64,000 nucleotides of DNA from an uncultured Clostridia bacterium (GCA_930990065.1 CAKNOA010000001.1:124001-188000), one strand, 5' to 3'; positions 41,641 to 50,868 are shown, counted from the stretch's first letter. The notes: generated by a model not told the origin, from the letters alone. Numbers and translations are program-made.

Positions 41641-42786
41641 TCAGCCAAGACCGAAAAAGGACAGTATTGCCTGCCATCCCTGTTCCCACCAAGGGGGATT
41701 TTCCGGCGGCTGAACGACGTGCCGGGCCAAGAGGGTAATTTGGCCAATTTTCTTTTCTTGCAACCAGTATTCAATCTGCCCGACGGCCTCTCCCTCTTGC
41801 GGGGAAGCTTTTGGCGCCGGACATGTGACCTGTCTTGTGATTTTTTGTTTTCCTGCGGGCAATACAAACTGGATTTCGTCCTGTTCCGGCACCGCTTGGA
41901 AAGTTCCCCCATCTTGTGCCGTAATGGAACAGGCCGTTTCTGCTTCGCTCACGGTAAAACGTGCCATCTGCGAAAAGCCATATGTCAGTAGGGCGTCGTG
42001 GTCGCGCCAATCGTCCGGATCGTGCAATGTAACGGCGATCAACCGGGCGCCGTCCCGCTCCGCACAGGAGACCAGGCACCGCCCCGCTTTTTGGGTGTAG
42101 CCGGTCTTGCCGCCCACACACCCTTCCATTTGCCACAATAGTTTGTTGTGATTCGTAAGGGAAAGGGTGCGTACGGTTCCATCGGCTCCCTGCACCGAGA
42201 CTTGCTTTTCTTTTTCCGACCACAACGCACGAAACGCGTCATTTTCCATGGCGCAAGCCGCCATTTTCGCCAAATCCCGGGCGGTGGTGTAATGGCTTTC
42301 GCCATCCAGCCCGGAAGCCGTATTAAAATGGGTGTGCTGAAGGCCCCAAGCCTGTGCCTGTTCATTCATCAGGGCCACAAACGCTTCCTCGCTGCCAGCC
42401 ACCGCTTCCGCTCCCGCTACTGCCGCCTCATTACCAGAAGCCAGCAACATACACGCCGCCAGGTCCGACAGGCGAATCACATCCCCGGCTTTCAGCCCGG
42501 AGGAAGAGCCTTCCTGAGAAACGGCTGTTTCACTGACTGTGACTCGCCAATCTGACAACTCTGCGCTTTCCAGCACCAGATACGCCGTCATAATTTTTGT
42601 CGTACTGGCCATAGGCAGTTCTTCTTGCCCTTTTGTTTCATACAATACGGTATCGGACTGGGGGTCGTACACCACGGCCGCCTGGGCCGAATGGGTACAC
42701 ACACCCGCCGCCAGGCTGTCTGTGGGCATCCAAAATCCCACCATCCCCACCAAAAAAGCCATCAAAGCCGCTTTGACATGTTTCAT
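41641..42786 (-). CDS. D-alanyl-D-alanine carboxypeptidase (DacF/DacB type)
   Basis: 381 residues, secreted: signal peptide ending at LAAG (about 1-28), then the S11 penicillin-binding triad STTK (Ser61), SGN in LLASGNEAA and KTG in GGKTGYTQKAG; C-terminal domain from about 275. Trims the terminal D-Ala of peptidoglycan; in this gene neighbourhood (GerW, ScpAB) the relative acts in spore cortex formation. ATG at 42786 has AAGGCGG at correct spacing; a GTG three codons upstream does not. Confidence 0.93.
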   Translation of the reverse strand: MKHVKAALMAFLVGMVGFWMPTDSLAAGVCTHSAQAAVVYDPQSDTVLYETKGQEELPMASTTKIMTAYLVLESAELSDWRVTVSETAVSQEGSSSGLKAGDVIRLSDLAACMLLASGNEAAVAGAEAVAGSEEAFVALMNEQAQAWGLQHTHFNTASGLDGESHYTTARDLAKMAACAMENDAFRALWSEKEKQVSVQGADGTVRTLSLTNHNKLLWQMEGCVGGKTGYTQKAGRCLVSCAERDGARLIAVTLHDPDDWRDHDALLTYGFSQMARFTVSEAETACSITAQDGGTFQAVPEQDEIQFVLPAGKQKITRQVTCPAPKASPQEGEAVGQIEYWLQEKKIGQITLLARHVVQPPENPPWWEQGWQAILSFFGLG

Positions 42787-42853
42787 CGCTTTCACCGCCT
42801 TGTTTTCAACCGTATGCGGAAAAGCGTCTGTCTATGCGCCTATGCGGCTTTCG

Positions 42854-44017
42854 TTATTCTTCTGCCGCTTCTTTTGCTTCTTTCTGTTTTTCTTTTTCTT
42901 CGTTGCGTTTGGCCAGCGTTTCTTTCACTTTGTCCACCAAAGATTCGATGGTATCCATAAAACCGGGGGCCATGGTTATCACGCGATCCAACGCGCTGGT
43001 GCAGGGGTCCAACTGCAAAAGCCGGACTTTTCCTTCCTGAATGGTCAAAAAACCCACAGGGATCACGTTGACACCGCCGCCGCTGCCGCCGCCAAACAGG
43101 TCTTTTTGTGCCTGCATCTTGCACGGCAGATCCGACCCGCCGGCCGCAAATCCGTAGCTGACTTTGGAAACCGGGATGATCGTTGCACCGTCTACCACAA
43201 TCGGATCGCCGATCACCGTGTTCACATCCGCCATGCTGCGAATTTTATCGAGGGTCAATCCCATCATGCTGTCAATCGATTGTCCATTCATTTTCTGCAC
43301 CGCCTTTTGAATCATTTCTTCGGCCTTTTGCCGGGCCGAACCATCTTGTGTGTTCTTTTTCTTTTTGGGTTTGCGCAGCCACTCAAGCACAAGGCGAAAT
43401 AGCAGCAAACCCACTTGACCGACAATACGGCCCGGCCGAATCCAGCCTTTGGCCTCGATATCGGCTGTCAGCCCCGGTGTATCAAAATCCGGCACAACGG
43501 AAACCGTATACCGCCGGCAGTGACACCACTGTGCGATCAGGGAAACCAGCGGATAGATCCCGGCGCAATATTTGCCATACGCCAAAGCGGTATCATACGC
43601 GGTTTCTTCCCCGATTTGTACCAAAAGGTCCCATTTGGTAAGGTGAAACCCTGTGGCTATTTTCTCTAGCGCCCGGCCGCTATATAACAAGCTGCGGCCC
43701 AGGGAACGAAAAACTTCGCTTTTTCCCCCTTTGCGCTGGACAAGGGAAGAAAAAAGCCCCGGTTTTTTCTCTTGCGGCTGTGGCTGTGGTTTTTCTTTTT
43801 TCTTTTTTGCCTTCTTGGGCTTTTTTGACTTTTTCGGTTTCTTTTTCTTTGCTTTTTGCGCTTTAGGTGCTTTCTGTTTTAGAGGATCCCAGCAAAAAAA
43901 CAAAAACCGGATGCGAAAAGCCACCGTTTCTTTTAAAGAAAAATCAAAAAAAAGCGGAATTTGGAACAGAAGGAAGATCGTTACAAGGATGCCTATGATC
44001 CATAGCCAAACTGTCAA
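42854..44017 (-). CDS. DUF2953 domain fused to GerW/YtfJ sporulation domain
   Basis: 387 residues in one frame. Part 1 (about 1-215): N-terminal membrane helix (VWLWIIGILVTIFLLFQIP), a strongly Lys/Pro-rich stretch (48-85), then DUF2953 with GEETAYDTALAYGKYCAGIYP. Part 2 (about 244-387): GerW/YtfJ domain with VNTVIGDPIVVDGATIIPVSKVSYGFAAGG, FGGGSGGGVNVIPVGFLTI and VDKVKETL. In most Clostridia these are two adjacent genes. Two in-frame ATGs with Shine-Dalgarno-like AAAGG at 43312 and 43291 precede the second domain, so a free GerW product may also be made. GerW is needed for spore germination or wall stability in bacilli; DUF2953 is unknown. Confidence 0.85.
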   Translation of the reverse strand: MTVWLWIIGILVTIFLLFQIPLFFDFSLKETVAFRIRFLFFCWDPLKQKAPKAQKAKKKKPKKSKKPKKAKKKKEKPQPQPQEKKPGLFSSLVQRKGGKSEVFRSLGRSLLYSGRALEKIATGFHLTKWDLLVQIGEETAYDTALAYGKYCAGIYPLVSLIAQWCHCRRYTVSVVPDFDTPGLTADIEAKGWIRPGRIVGQVGLLLFRLVLEWLRKPKKKKNTQDGSARQKAEEMIQKAVQKMNGQSIDSMMGLTLDKIRSMADVNTVIGDPIVVDGATIIPVSKVSYGFAAGGSDLPCKMQAQKDLFGGGSGGGVNVIPVGFLTIQEGKVRLLQLDPCTSALDRVITMAPGFMDTIESLVDKVKETLAKRNEEKEKQKEAKEAAEE

Positions 44018-44063
44018 CGCCGTTCCCCCTCCCCTGTTTTCTCATAAAAAAGCCGGTGTCCTT

Positions 44064-44612
44064 TTACGATGCGGATTCCTCCGTTTTTGGTTCGGCGTCT
44101 TCTTTGTCCGGCAGCGCCGGCAACTCCGACAGGGAAGAAATCCCCATACACCGAAGAAAATTATGGGTCGTCCCATACAGCAGCGGCCGGCCCGGCAATT
44201 CCAACCGGCCCCGTTCTTCAATCAGCTCTTTGTTCATCAGGCCGCTGATGGCCCCGGAACAGTCCACCCCGCGCACCTGCTCGATATAAGCCCTGGTAAC
44301 CGGCTGGTTATAAGCGATTACTGCCAGTACTTCCATGGCCGCCTGTGACAGCGGCACATTCCGGCGCAAATCCAGCGCCTCCCGTACTTTTTGGCTCCAC
44401 TGGGGACGCACGCTGATCTGAACCGTATCGCCCAGGCGCAGCAGGCACAGGCCGCTTTCTTCGTCTTCGTACCGCCGGGCCAGTAAGTTCAAAATTTTTT
44501 CGATGGTCCCCTCTTCGACTTCCAACACCTGCGATAGCCGCGTGACCTCCATGGGGTCGCCGTTTGCAAACAGGATGGCTTCCATTTGTGCTTGCATCTC
44601 TTTGATTTTCAC
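44064..44612 (-). CDS. scpB: Segregation and condensation protein B
   Basis: Winged-helix subunit of the Smc-ScpAB condensin. 182 residues with AILFANGDPMEV, AAMEVLAVIAYNQPVTRAYIEQVRGVD and LYGTTHNFLRCMGI. GTG start at 44612 overlaps the scpA stop as GTGA. Confidence 0.95.
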   Translation of the reverse strand: MKIKEMQAQMEAILFANGDPMEVTRLSQVLEVEEGTIEKILNLLARRYEDEESGLCLLRLGDTVQISVRPQWSQKVREALDLRRNVPLSQAAMEVLAVIAYNQPVTRAYIEQVRGVDCSGAISGLMNKELIEERGRLELPGRPLLYGTTHNFLRCMGISSLSELPALPDKEDAEPKTEESAS

Positions 44613-45319
44613 TGTTCGCCCTCCCGTTTCAGTAAGCAGACTTCCATTTCGTCCCCGTCGCCTTCTACCCGTACCCGCCGGCTGTGTATTAGCTCCAACA
44701 GGGCCAAAAAGGCAGCTACCCGCTCACTCTTATCTTGTTTTTCCGTAAATAGGCGTTTATATGCAAGGCGGGGCTGTTTCCATAAACGCCGCAGGACCGA
44801 CACGATCTGCGAAGACACCGAAACAATGCGGTGCCGCACAATCCCCGAAAAGGCCTCTTCTGTGGGCATGGGTACTTTTTTCCGGCCACTGGCCGCCAAA
44901 CACGCGTCGTATAAAGCCTGCCGCTCAATGGTTCCCCGGTACGCACGTTCTTTGGGGAATTCCATGGCCGGGCGCACCAACCGGTCAAACGTAAACTGCT
45001 GGGCAAACAGCAGGGCGGCTTCCCGGCACTGGCGGTATTCCAAAAGTTCTCCCACCAGTTCTTTTTTCATGGCTTCCTCTTCTTCCCGTTTGGGCAAAAG
45101 GGAAAGCGATTTGATATAAACAAGCCGCGCCGCCATCTCCAGGAATTCACTGGCAACTTCCAGGTTTTCCTCCTGCATGCGGCGCACGTGTTCCATATAC
45201 TGGGTGAGCAGTTCCGCAATGGGAATGTCAAAAATATTCAGTTTATTTTTCTGAATCAGTGCCAGCAATAGATCCAGCGGCCCTTCGAAGCCTTCCAGCT
45301 TATACGAGATCTTTTCCAA
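44609..45319 (-). CDS. scpA: Segregation and condensation protein A
   Basis: Kleisin subunit bridging Smc heads. About 236 residues with YKLEGFEGPLDLLLALIQKNKLNIFDIPI and ASEFLEMAARLVYIKS. No ATG or GTG fits. TTG at 45319 is chosen because GGAG sits nine bases upstream, inside the end of the site-2 protease gene; TTG at 45334 lacks a site. Confidence 0.93.
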   Translation of the reverse strand: MEKISYKLEGFEGPLDLLLALIQKNKLNIFDIPIAELLTQYMEHVRRMQEENLEVASEFLEMAARLVYIKSLSLLPKREEEEAMKKELVGELLEYRQCREAALLFAQQFTFDRLVRPAMEFPKERAYRGTIERQALYDACLAASGRKKVPMPTEEAFSGIVRHRIVSVSSQIVSVLRRLWKQPRLAYKRLFTEKQDKSERVAAFLALLELIHSRRVRVEGDGDEMEVCLLKREGEQ

Positions 45320-45320
45320 T

Positions 45321-46016
45321 TTACAGCACTCCAAACAAACGGAAGGGAAGTTCCGCCAGATAGAAAATCCCGTTCGTCAGGGCCGACTGCAAATATGAAA
45401 GCGGCACATCCAGTGCGCCAGAAAAGATCAGCAGGAATACCACCAGCATGATCTGGTTTTGGTACCGGTAGTACTGGTACATGGCCCGGCCGGACAAGAA
45501 GGCACCCACTACTTTCGACCCATCCAAAGGCGGCAGCGGCAGCAAATTGAAAACCGCCAGCGAAGCATTCACCGTAATATAATAGGAAAAGAAATAGAAA
45601 AGCCAGTCCGGTACCACATAATGGAACGCAAAAATAGCCACCGCCAGATAGAGCAGGGCGCCCACCAGTGCGGCCAAAATATTGGAAACAGGCCCGGCCA
45701 GCGCCGTCAGCGCCATATCCCGGCGCGGATTTTTAAACCGGCGGGGGTCCACCGGCACGGGTTTGGCCCAGCCAAAGCCAAACAGCAGCAAAAACAGGGC
45801 CCCCAACGGGTCAAAACTCGCCAGCGGGTTAATCGTATGGCGCCCCGCTTGCAGCGCCGTAGAATCTCCTAACTTATTGGCCATCCAGGCATGGGCATAT
45901 TCATGCAGGGGCAAAATGGCAAACATGACGAACAAGACCGCCAGTATGCTCATCATTACACTGGTGAAATCCACAGATCCACCGCGCAGCAGCGTAAAAA
46001 TGGCATGAATCAGCAT
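45321..46016 (-). CDS. Site-2 protease family (M50) membrane metalloprotease
   Basis: 231 residues, about six membrane helices, zinc motifs HEYAH (His38, Glu39, His42) and NLLPLPPLDGS near 160-170. Belongs to the short, domain-free M50 group found upstream of scpA in Firmicutes; substrate unknown. First gene of the unit running to rluB. ATG at 46016 after AAAGGAGAG. Confidence 0.92.
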   Translation of the reverse strand: MLIHAIFTLLRGGSVDFTSVMMSILAVLFVMFAILPLHEYAHAWMANKLGDSTALQAGRHTINPLASFDPLGALFLLLFGFGWAKPVPVDPRRFKNPRRDMALTALAGPVSNILAALVGALLYLAVAIFAFHYVVPDWLFYFFSYYITVNASLAVFNLLPLPPLDGSKVVGAFLSGRAMYQYYRYQNQIMLVVFLLIFSGALDVPLSYLQSALTNGIFYLAELPFRLFGVL

Positions 46017-46044
46017 CAGGCAACACTCTCCTTTTTACTATGGA

Positions 46045-46073
46045 ATTATAGTACATCCGGGAAAAAATTACAA
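46045..46073 (-). promoter_or_regulatory. Promoter for the M50-scpAB-rluB operon
   Basis: Minus strand TTGTAA, 17-base spacer, TATAAT, 29 bases before the ATG. Confidence 0.85.
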
Positions 46074-46193
46074 GGGAAACCCTTTCGATTCTTTTCCATC
46101 CTATTATTCCCACGCGTTTATGACTTTTTTCTGATATTTCAGGCGAAAAATTTCATTTGTCCAGAAAAAATGGAAGGAATCGTAAAAAAGGGG

Positions 46194-46222
46194 TTGCTTT
46201 TTTTCGTTCCTTCTGATAAAAT
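46194..46222 (+). promoter_or_regulatory. Promoter for rpmB
   Basis: TTGCTT, 17-base spacer, TGA-TAAAAT (extended -10), 46 bases before the ATG. Confidence 0.75.
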
Positions 46223-46267
46223 AATCCTGTTGCAATTCTGAAATGCCCTTTTAAAGGAGGTGCAGAC

Positions 46268-46453
46268 ATGGCAAAGTGTGAAATCTGCGGCAAGGCTATG
46301 GTTTTCGGTATCCGTCAGTCCCATTCTCACAGACGTACCAACAGAACCTGGAAGCCCAACATCCGTCGCGTCAAGGTCATGGTGAATGGTACGCCCAAGC
46401 ATATCTACGCCTGCACCCGTTGCCTGCGTTCCGGTAAAGTAACGCGCGCATAA
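46268..46453 (+). CDS. rpmB: 50S ribosomal protein L28
   Basis: 61 residues of the zinc-binding (C+) type: CEICGK near the N-terminus and CTRCLRSGKV near the C-terminus, with SHRRTNRTWKPNIR. AAAGGAGGTG six bases before ATG. Monocistronic, with its own promoter and terminator. Confidence 0.97.
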   Translation: MAKCEICGKAMVFGIRQSHSHRRTNRTWKPNIRRVKVMVNGTPKHIYACTRCLRSGKVTRA

Positions 46454-46467
46454 TGACCCGAAAAAGT

Positions 46468-46506
46468 AGAAGGAACCTTTTTACTAAAGGTTCCTTTTTC
46501 TTTTTT
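46468..46506 (+). terminator. Terminator after rpmB
   Basis: AAGGAACCTTT-TTACT-AAAGGTTCCTT stem followed by a T-rich run. Confidence 0.92.
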
Positions 46507-46535
46507 CCAAAAAACGGCGGGTTTACTCTTTATGA

Positions 46536-46576
46536 TGAAAAATAGGCCCCATCCTTTGCGGGTGGGGCCTATTTTC
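46536..46576 (-). terminator. Terminator after plsY
   Basis: AAAATAGGCCCCA / TGGGGCCTATTTT stem, loop of 11 bases, T-rich on the minus strand; 2 bases after the plsY stop. Confidence 0.9.
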
Positions 46577-46577
46577 T

Positions 46578-47300
46578 TTATGCTTCGTGTTTTTTGGGTA
46601 CCAACTTTTTCTCTTCCCCATGGATGAGCCTTACAATATTCGCCCGATGTAAAAAGATGACAATGGCGCCGATCATAAACGCCAGAATCGTGCAGGTGAT
46701 GACATAGGCAAGATCAGCCTGTTCCACCCCAGACAAAAATTGGTTCTGGTAATCACAGAAATAGGTAATCAAAAAGGTCGCAATGGGATACACCACCGCC
46801 CCTACCATGGAACTGAGCGACACAATGCGGGAAATGGCAAAAGTAATAATGAACCCCAGCAGTACCAGTACGAACACACGCCAGTCGATAATGGCCATCA
46901 TGGCGGCACTGGTTACCACGCCTTTCCCACCGTGAAAGTGGAAATAGATCGGATATACATGGCCAAGCAGGCAACCGAAACCAGCGGCAAACGCGCCGTA
47001 CTGTTCTACCAGCGGCGACAGCCCATAAAGGCCCGCAAAATAACCAATGATAGCTTTCCCGATCACAACAGCCAACACACATTTCAAAAAATCAAACAGG
47101 AAGGTCAGCGCCGCTGCCCTTTTCCCCACCGAACGCAACACATTCGTGGCTCCTGCATTGCCGCTGCCAAATGAGCGGATATCCTTTGAAATGAAAATCT
47201 TCGTAAAGATAATGGAAAAACTCAGGCTGCCAAGAAAATAGCCAATCCCAGCTACCAAAATACCAGGCAGCGCCAGCTGCTGCAAATGTTCAACCCACAT
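46578..47300 (-). CDS. plsY: Acyl-phosphate:glycerol-3-phosphate acyltransferase
   Basis: Membrane enzyme making lysophosphatidate, the first step of phospholipid synthesis. About 240 residues with the PlsY motifs FGSGNAGATNVLRSVG, GHVYPIYFHFHGGKGVVT and a third near the C-terminus; five or more helices. Longer than usual (190-215), mainly through N- and C-terminal extensions. Start ATG at 47300 or GTG at 47309, both near AAAGG. Downstream of der, as often in Firmicutes. Confidence 0.94.
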   Translation of the reverse strand: MWVEHLQQLALPGILVAGIGYFLGSLSFSIIFTKIFISKDIRSFGSGNAGATNVLRSVGKRAAALTFLFDFLKCVLAVVIGKAIIGYFAGLYGLSPLVEQYGAFAAGFGCLLGHVYPIYFHFHGGKGVVTSAAMMAIIDWRVFVLVLLGFIITFAISRIVSLSSMVGAVVYPIATFLITYFCDYQNQFLSGVEQADLAYVITCTILAFMIGAIVIFLHRANIVRLIHGEEKKLVPKKHEA

Positions 47301-47342
47301 AGTACACACGCCTTTCCTTTGTTTTGATTCGGGCCTTTTTCG

Positions 47343-48671
47343 TCAGGTTTTATCGCCGCGTTCCCGAATAATGAAACGTACCGGTGTACCTTTGAGCCCA
47401 AAGGTTTCGCGAATACGGTTTTCCAAATATCGTTGATACGAAAAATGGAACAGCTCCGCCGAGTTAACAAAGCACACAAATGTCGGCGGGCGTGTCGACG
47501 CCTGGGTCATATAATAGATTTTCAACCGGCGGCCCTTATCCGTCGGCGGCTGCACCCGGGCTGTGGCCTGGGCCAGCACGTCATTGAGGGTACCGGTGGC
47601 AATGCGCATGGAGTTGCTGTTGGCCACCACTTTCACCAGCCGGAACAGATCGTCCACCCGTTGCCCGGTTTTGGCCGACAGGAAGATCATGGGCGCATAG
47701 GGCATAAACGAAAAATCTTTTTCCAGCTCTTTGCGGTATTCATCCATGGTGGAGCCGGTCTTTTCCGGCACTGCATCCCATTTGTTCACCACTATGACGC
47801 ATCCCTTACCGGCTTCATGAGCCAGCCCGGCCACTTTGGAATCCTGTTCGGTAAAACCGACAGTGGCGTCGATTAAAATCGCGCACACATCGGCCCGTTC
47901 AATGGCCATTTCAGCCCGCAGGTTGCTGTATTTTTCGATGGTATCTTCCACTTTGCTGCGGCGCCGCAGGCCAGCGGTATCGATCAAGATAAACCGGCCA
48001 AATTCATTTTCCACCGGGGTATCGATGGCATCCCGGGTCGTACCGGCAATATCGGATACAATGCACCGGTTTTCCCCGGCGATATAGTTGACCAGCGAGG
48101 ATTTGCCCACATTGGGTTTGCCGATAATGGCAATGCGCACAGTTTCGCTCTCTATTTCTTCCTCTTCTTCCTCCGGCAGGTACTGGAACACCGCATCCAG
48201 CAGGTCGCCGGTTCCGTGCCCATGCACGCTGGAAACCTGGATCGGATCGCCCAGCCCCAGATTATAAAACTCATAAAATTCCGGCGGCGGATCGCCCAGC
48301 GTATCGCACTTATTCACGCACAGTACCACCGGACGGCCACTTTTTTGCAGCATAGAAGCCACTTCCTGATCGGTGGCCACCAATCCGGAACGCACGTCCG
48401 TTACAAAAATAATCACATCCGCCGCATCGATGGCCAGTTGCGCCTGTACGCGCATCTGGGACAAAATGATATCTTTGGATTCCGGCTCAATCCCGCCCGT
48501 GTCCACCAGGGAAAAGGTGCGGTTCCGCCATTCGCATGTGCCGAAAATCCGGTCACGGGTCACCCCGGGGGTATCGTTCACGATAGCCCGGCGTTCCCCG
48601 ATCAGCTTGTTAAACAGGGTCGATTTGCCCACATTGGGGCGGCCCACCACAGCCACAACCGGTTTAGCCAT
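47343..48671 (-). CDS. der: Ribosome assembly GTPase Der
   Basis: Double GTPase for 50S maturation. 442 residues: G domain 1 (GRPNVGKSTLFN, DTGGIE, NKCD), G domain 2 (GKPNVGKSSLVN, DTAGLRRRSKVED, NKWD) and KH-like C-terminus ending FIIRERGDK. ATG at 48671 chosen for spacing to AAGGA; an ATG three codons upstream is too close to it. Overlaps the previous gene by 8 bases. Confidence 0.97.
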   Translation of the reverse strand: MAKPVVAVVGRPNVGKSTLFNKLIGERRAIVNDTPGVTRDRIFGTCEWRNRTFSLVDTGGIEPESKDIILSQMRVQAQLAIDAADVIIFVTDVRSGLVATDQEVASMLQKSGRPVVLCVNKCDTLGDPPPEFYEFYNLGLGDPIQVSSVHGHGTGDLLDAVFQYLPEEEEEEIESETVRIAIIGKPNVGKSSLVNYIAGENRCIVSDIAGTTRDAIDTPVENEFGRFILIDTAGLRRRSKVEDTIEKYSNLRAEMAIERADVCAILIDATVGFTEQDSKVAGLAHEAGKGCVIVVNKWDAVPEKTGSTMDEYRKELEKDFSFMPYAPMIFLSAKTGQRVDDLFRLVKVVANSNSMRIATGTLNDVLAQATARVQPPTDKGRRLKIYYMTQASTRPPTFVCFVNSAELFHFSYQRYLENRIRETFGLKGTPVRFIIRERGDKT

Positions 48672-50001
48672 GTTCCTCATTCCTTCCTATGATAGCATCC
48701 AGCAGTTCATACCCATTGTTGGAAACCGGCCGTACCGGGCGTCCCAACTGCCGGGCGAGCTCCTGCAGTGACATGTCGTCAAGAAAAACATCTTCCTGCT
48801 GCCGCAGGGTTACTCCCGGCAGCAGAACTTCATCTCCCAGCTCGGCTTCCTGTCTGAGGCGGCGCAAAATATCCTGGCCTGTCAGCAGACCGGCTACATT
48901 GACCGTGCCGCCAAAAAAGTCATTTTTTACCGGGATGAGCTTTATTTTTATATTATCGCATCGATCCCGCAGTTCGTCAAGAAGCGTTTCTAAAAACGAA
49001 TAGGCGCCTTCCCCCGTTACCATAGTCACCTGGCGCCCAGGTTCTTTGGGCAGCGCATTTTCTTCCACCGCCCCCTGCAGCGCATCCATAAATTCGCTCT
49101 TTAGACTGGTGAGCAATCCCACACCGTTTTCCAGCTGCGCAAAGTCTTCGTAAAACGGCTCATCAGGCAGCGGGCGGCCAGCCAACAGGTAGAATTCATC
49201 GGACACATACACCGTACGCGCGCCGCGCTCCCGCAAAAAACGGTCGCCAAAAGCTTCCACTTGGTCGATCACCGCGGAAGCGGTATCCGCCCGATACGTG
49301 GTCAGCGGGTACAGCCCCTCTCGGTACCGGGTAACACCCACGGGCACACAGGCGACACTTTGCAGGTTTTCGCCCAATGCATACAAATCTTCCAGTGTGC
49401 GGGTGAGTTCTTCCCCATCGTTGATGCCCGGGCATAATACCAGCTGCGCGTTGATATGAATACCGCCCTGCGCCAGCTTCTGCAAAATAGGCAAACACTG
49501 TCCGGCAAATCGGTTCCCCATCATACGGCACCTCAGTTCCGGATTTGTGGTATGCACCGATACGTTAATCGGGCTGATATGCATGTGCAAAATCCGTTCG
49601 ACTTCCCGTTCGCTCAGGTTCGTCAGGGTAATATAGTTGCCAAAAAGGAAGGAAAGACGGGCGTCGTCATCCTTAAAATACAGGCTTTTCCGCATCCCGC
49701 GGGGCAGCTGGTCAATAAAGCAGAAAATACACCGGTTGCGGCAAGAACGCTGCTTATCCATCAGATACGTTTCAAACTGCAATCCGATGGCATCATACTG
49801 CCCTTTGCGCAAAGAAACCGTGTGTTCCTGGCCCGCTTCATTCCGCAGCGTGAGTTTCAGGTTGGCTTCTGTTTCGTAAAAGCGAAAATCCAGAATGTCG
49901 ATAATATCATGCCCGTTCATGCGCAGCAGCGTTTCTCCCGGACGGATACCGGCCCGCTGGGCCGCACTATTGTTGTCGACCCCCGTGATCTGTACAGCCA
50001 T
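48664..50001 (-). CDS. DUF512 protein: PDZ-like and radical SAM-like
   Basis: 445 residues: N-terminal PDZ-like domain (NSAAQRAGIRPGETLLRMNG), then a radical SAM-like core with CRNRCIFCFIDQLPRGMRKS (C-x3-C-x2-C) and YITLTNL, and a C-terminal DUF512 domain with VTGEGAY and DVFLDDMSL. Conserved beside der in Clostridia; function unknown, possibly linked to ribosome biogenesis by position. ATG at 50001. No promoter of its own is visible after the rpmF terminator. Confidence 0.9.
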   Translation of the reverse strand: MAVQITGVDNNSAAQRAGIRPGETLLRMNGHDIIDILDFRFYETEANLKLTLRNEAGQEHTVSLRKGQYDAIGLQFETYLMDKQRSCRNRCIFCFIDQLPRGMRKSLYFKDDDARLSFLFGNYITLTNLSEREVERILHMHISPINVSVHTTNPELRCRMMGNRFAGQCLPILQKLAQGGIHINAQLVLCPGINDGEELTRTLEDLYALGENLQSVACVPVGVTRYREGLYPLTTYRADTASAVIDQVEAFGDRFLRERGARTVYVSDEFYLLAGRPLPDEPFYEDFAQLENGVGLLTSLKSEFMDALQGAVEENALPKEPGRQVTMVTGEGAYSFLETLLDELRDRCDNIKIKLIPVKNDFFGGTVNVAGLLTGQDILRRLRQEAELGDEVLLPGVTLRQQEDVFLDDMSLQELARQLGRPVRPVSNNGYELLDAIIGRNEEHG

Positions 50002-50035
50002 AGGACCCTTCCTTTCCTTTACTTTCCAAATTTTT

Positions 50036-50070
50036 ACAAAAAAATAGAGAAGGATTGCTCCTTCTCTACC
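50036..50070 (-). terminator. Terminator after rpmF
   Basis: TAGAGAAGGA-TTGC-TCCTTCTCTA stem followed by T7 on the minus strand. The loop and part of the stem resemble the terminator at 37417-37449. Confidence 0.9.
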
Positions 50071-50095
50071 CTTTTGCATCCACAGAAAGAAACTC

Positions 50096-50278
50096 TTACG
50101 CTTCCTTCTTCAGCACGTCCCGGCCGTTATAGTAACCGCAGGCCTTGCAGACTCTGTGAGGCACCTTGTACTCGCCGCACTTCGGGCACTTAACCAGAGC
50201 CGGAGCTTCCATTTTCCACACATTGGAACGTCTCTTGTTCTGTCTTGCACTCGATACTTTTCTCTTGGGTACTGCCAT
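50096..50278 (-). CDS. rpmF: 50S ribosomal protein L32
   Basis: 60 residues, zinc-binding type: AVPKRKVSSARQNKRRSN start and CPKCGEYKVPHRVCKACGYY (two CxxC pairs). ATG at 50278 after AAGGAGGTG. Paired with yceD, the normal arrangement. Confidence 0.97.
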   Translation of the reverse strand: MAVPKRKVSSARQNKRRSNVWKMEAPALVKCPKCGEYKVPHRVCKACGYYNGRDVLKKEA

Positions 50279-50315
50279 TCTGAGCACCTCCTTATAGTCA
50301 TGGTAATAGTTTGCC

Positions 50316-50810
50316 TTAATTCATCAGTTGCCGTAATACTTCCAGCCGAGGGTCCACATCATGGTCATGGCAATGGCAAGTGCCCTCATTGAGATTCTGG
50401 CCGCACACATCACAAAGCCCCTTGCATTCGGGTTTGCAAAGGAACTTGCTCGGAAGCTCCAGCAGGATATCCGCCCGCAGCAATTCGCTGACGTCGAGCG
50501 TATCGTTCTCAACCTGGAAATAGGTATCGTTTTCTTCGTCGTTCAGTTCCCGTACAAGCAGGTGCTCAAACGAATAGGAGTAATGGCGGTCAATCTGTTC
50601 CGCACAACGATCACAGGGAATCGAAAAATCAAATTCCACCGTTACGTTCATTTGGGCCGCACCGGCTGAACTTTTCACCTGACCAGTAGCAAAAACAGGC
50701 GAAACGAACGGGTGCGAACCGCTGATCTCCACATCGGAAAGGTCGAGCTGATCCTGAAACGCGAGGATTTCGTCGTCGTTTTCAAAAATCTTGCGCAGAT
50801 CCAGCTGCAT
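50316..50810 (-). CDS. yceD: YceD/DUF177 family protein
   Basis: 164 residues; relatives affect 23S rRNA levels. The family's cysteine motifs are present: PCDRCAEQ in the middle and CKPECKGLCDVCGQNLNEG near the C-terminus, with a His/Cys cluster CHCHDHD. Co-transcribed with rpmF from a consensus promoter. Confidence 0.92.
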   Translation of the reverse strand: MQLDLRKIFENDDEILAFQDQLDLSDVEISGSHPFVSPVFATGQVKSSAGAAQMNVTVEFDFSIPCDRCAEQIDRHYSYSFEHLLVRELNDEENDTYFQVENDTLDVSELLRADILLELPSKFLCKPECKGLCDVCGQNLNEGTCHCHDHDVDPRLEVLRQLMN

Positions 50811-50868
50811 AATCTCTCACTCCAAGCATCTATACCGGCAACTTTCCTAACGAAAGACACCGTTAAAT

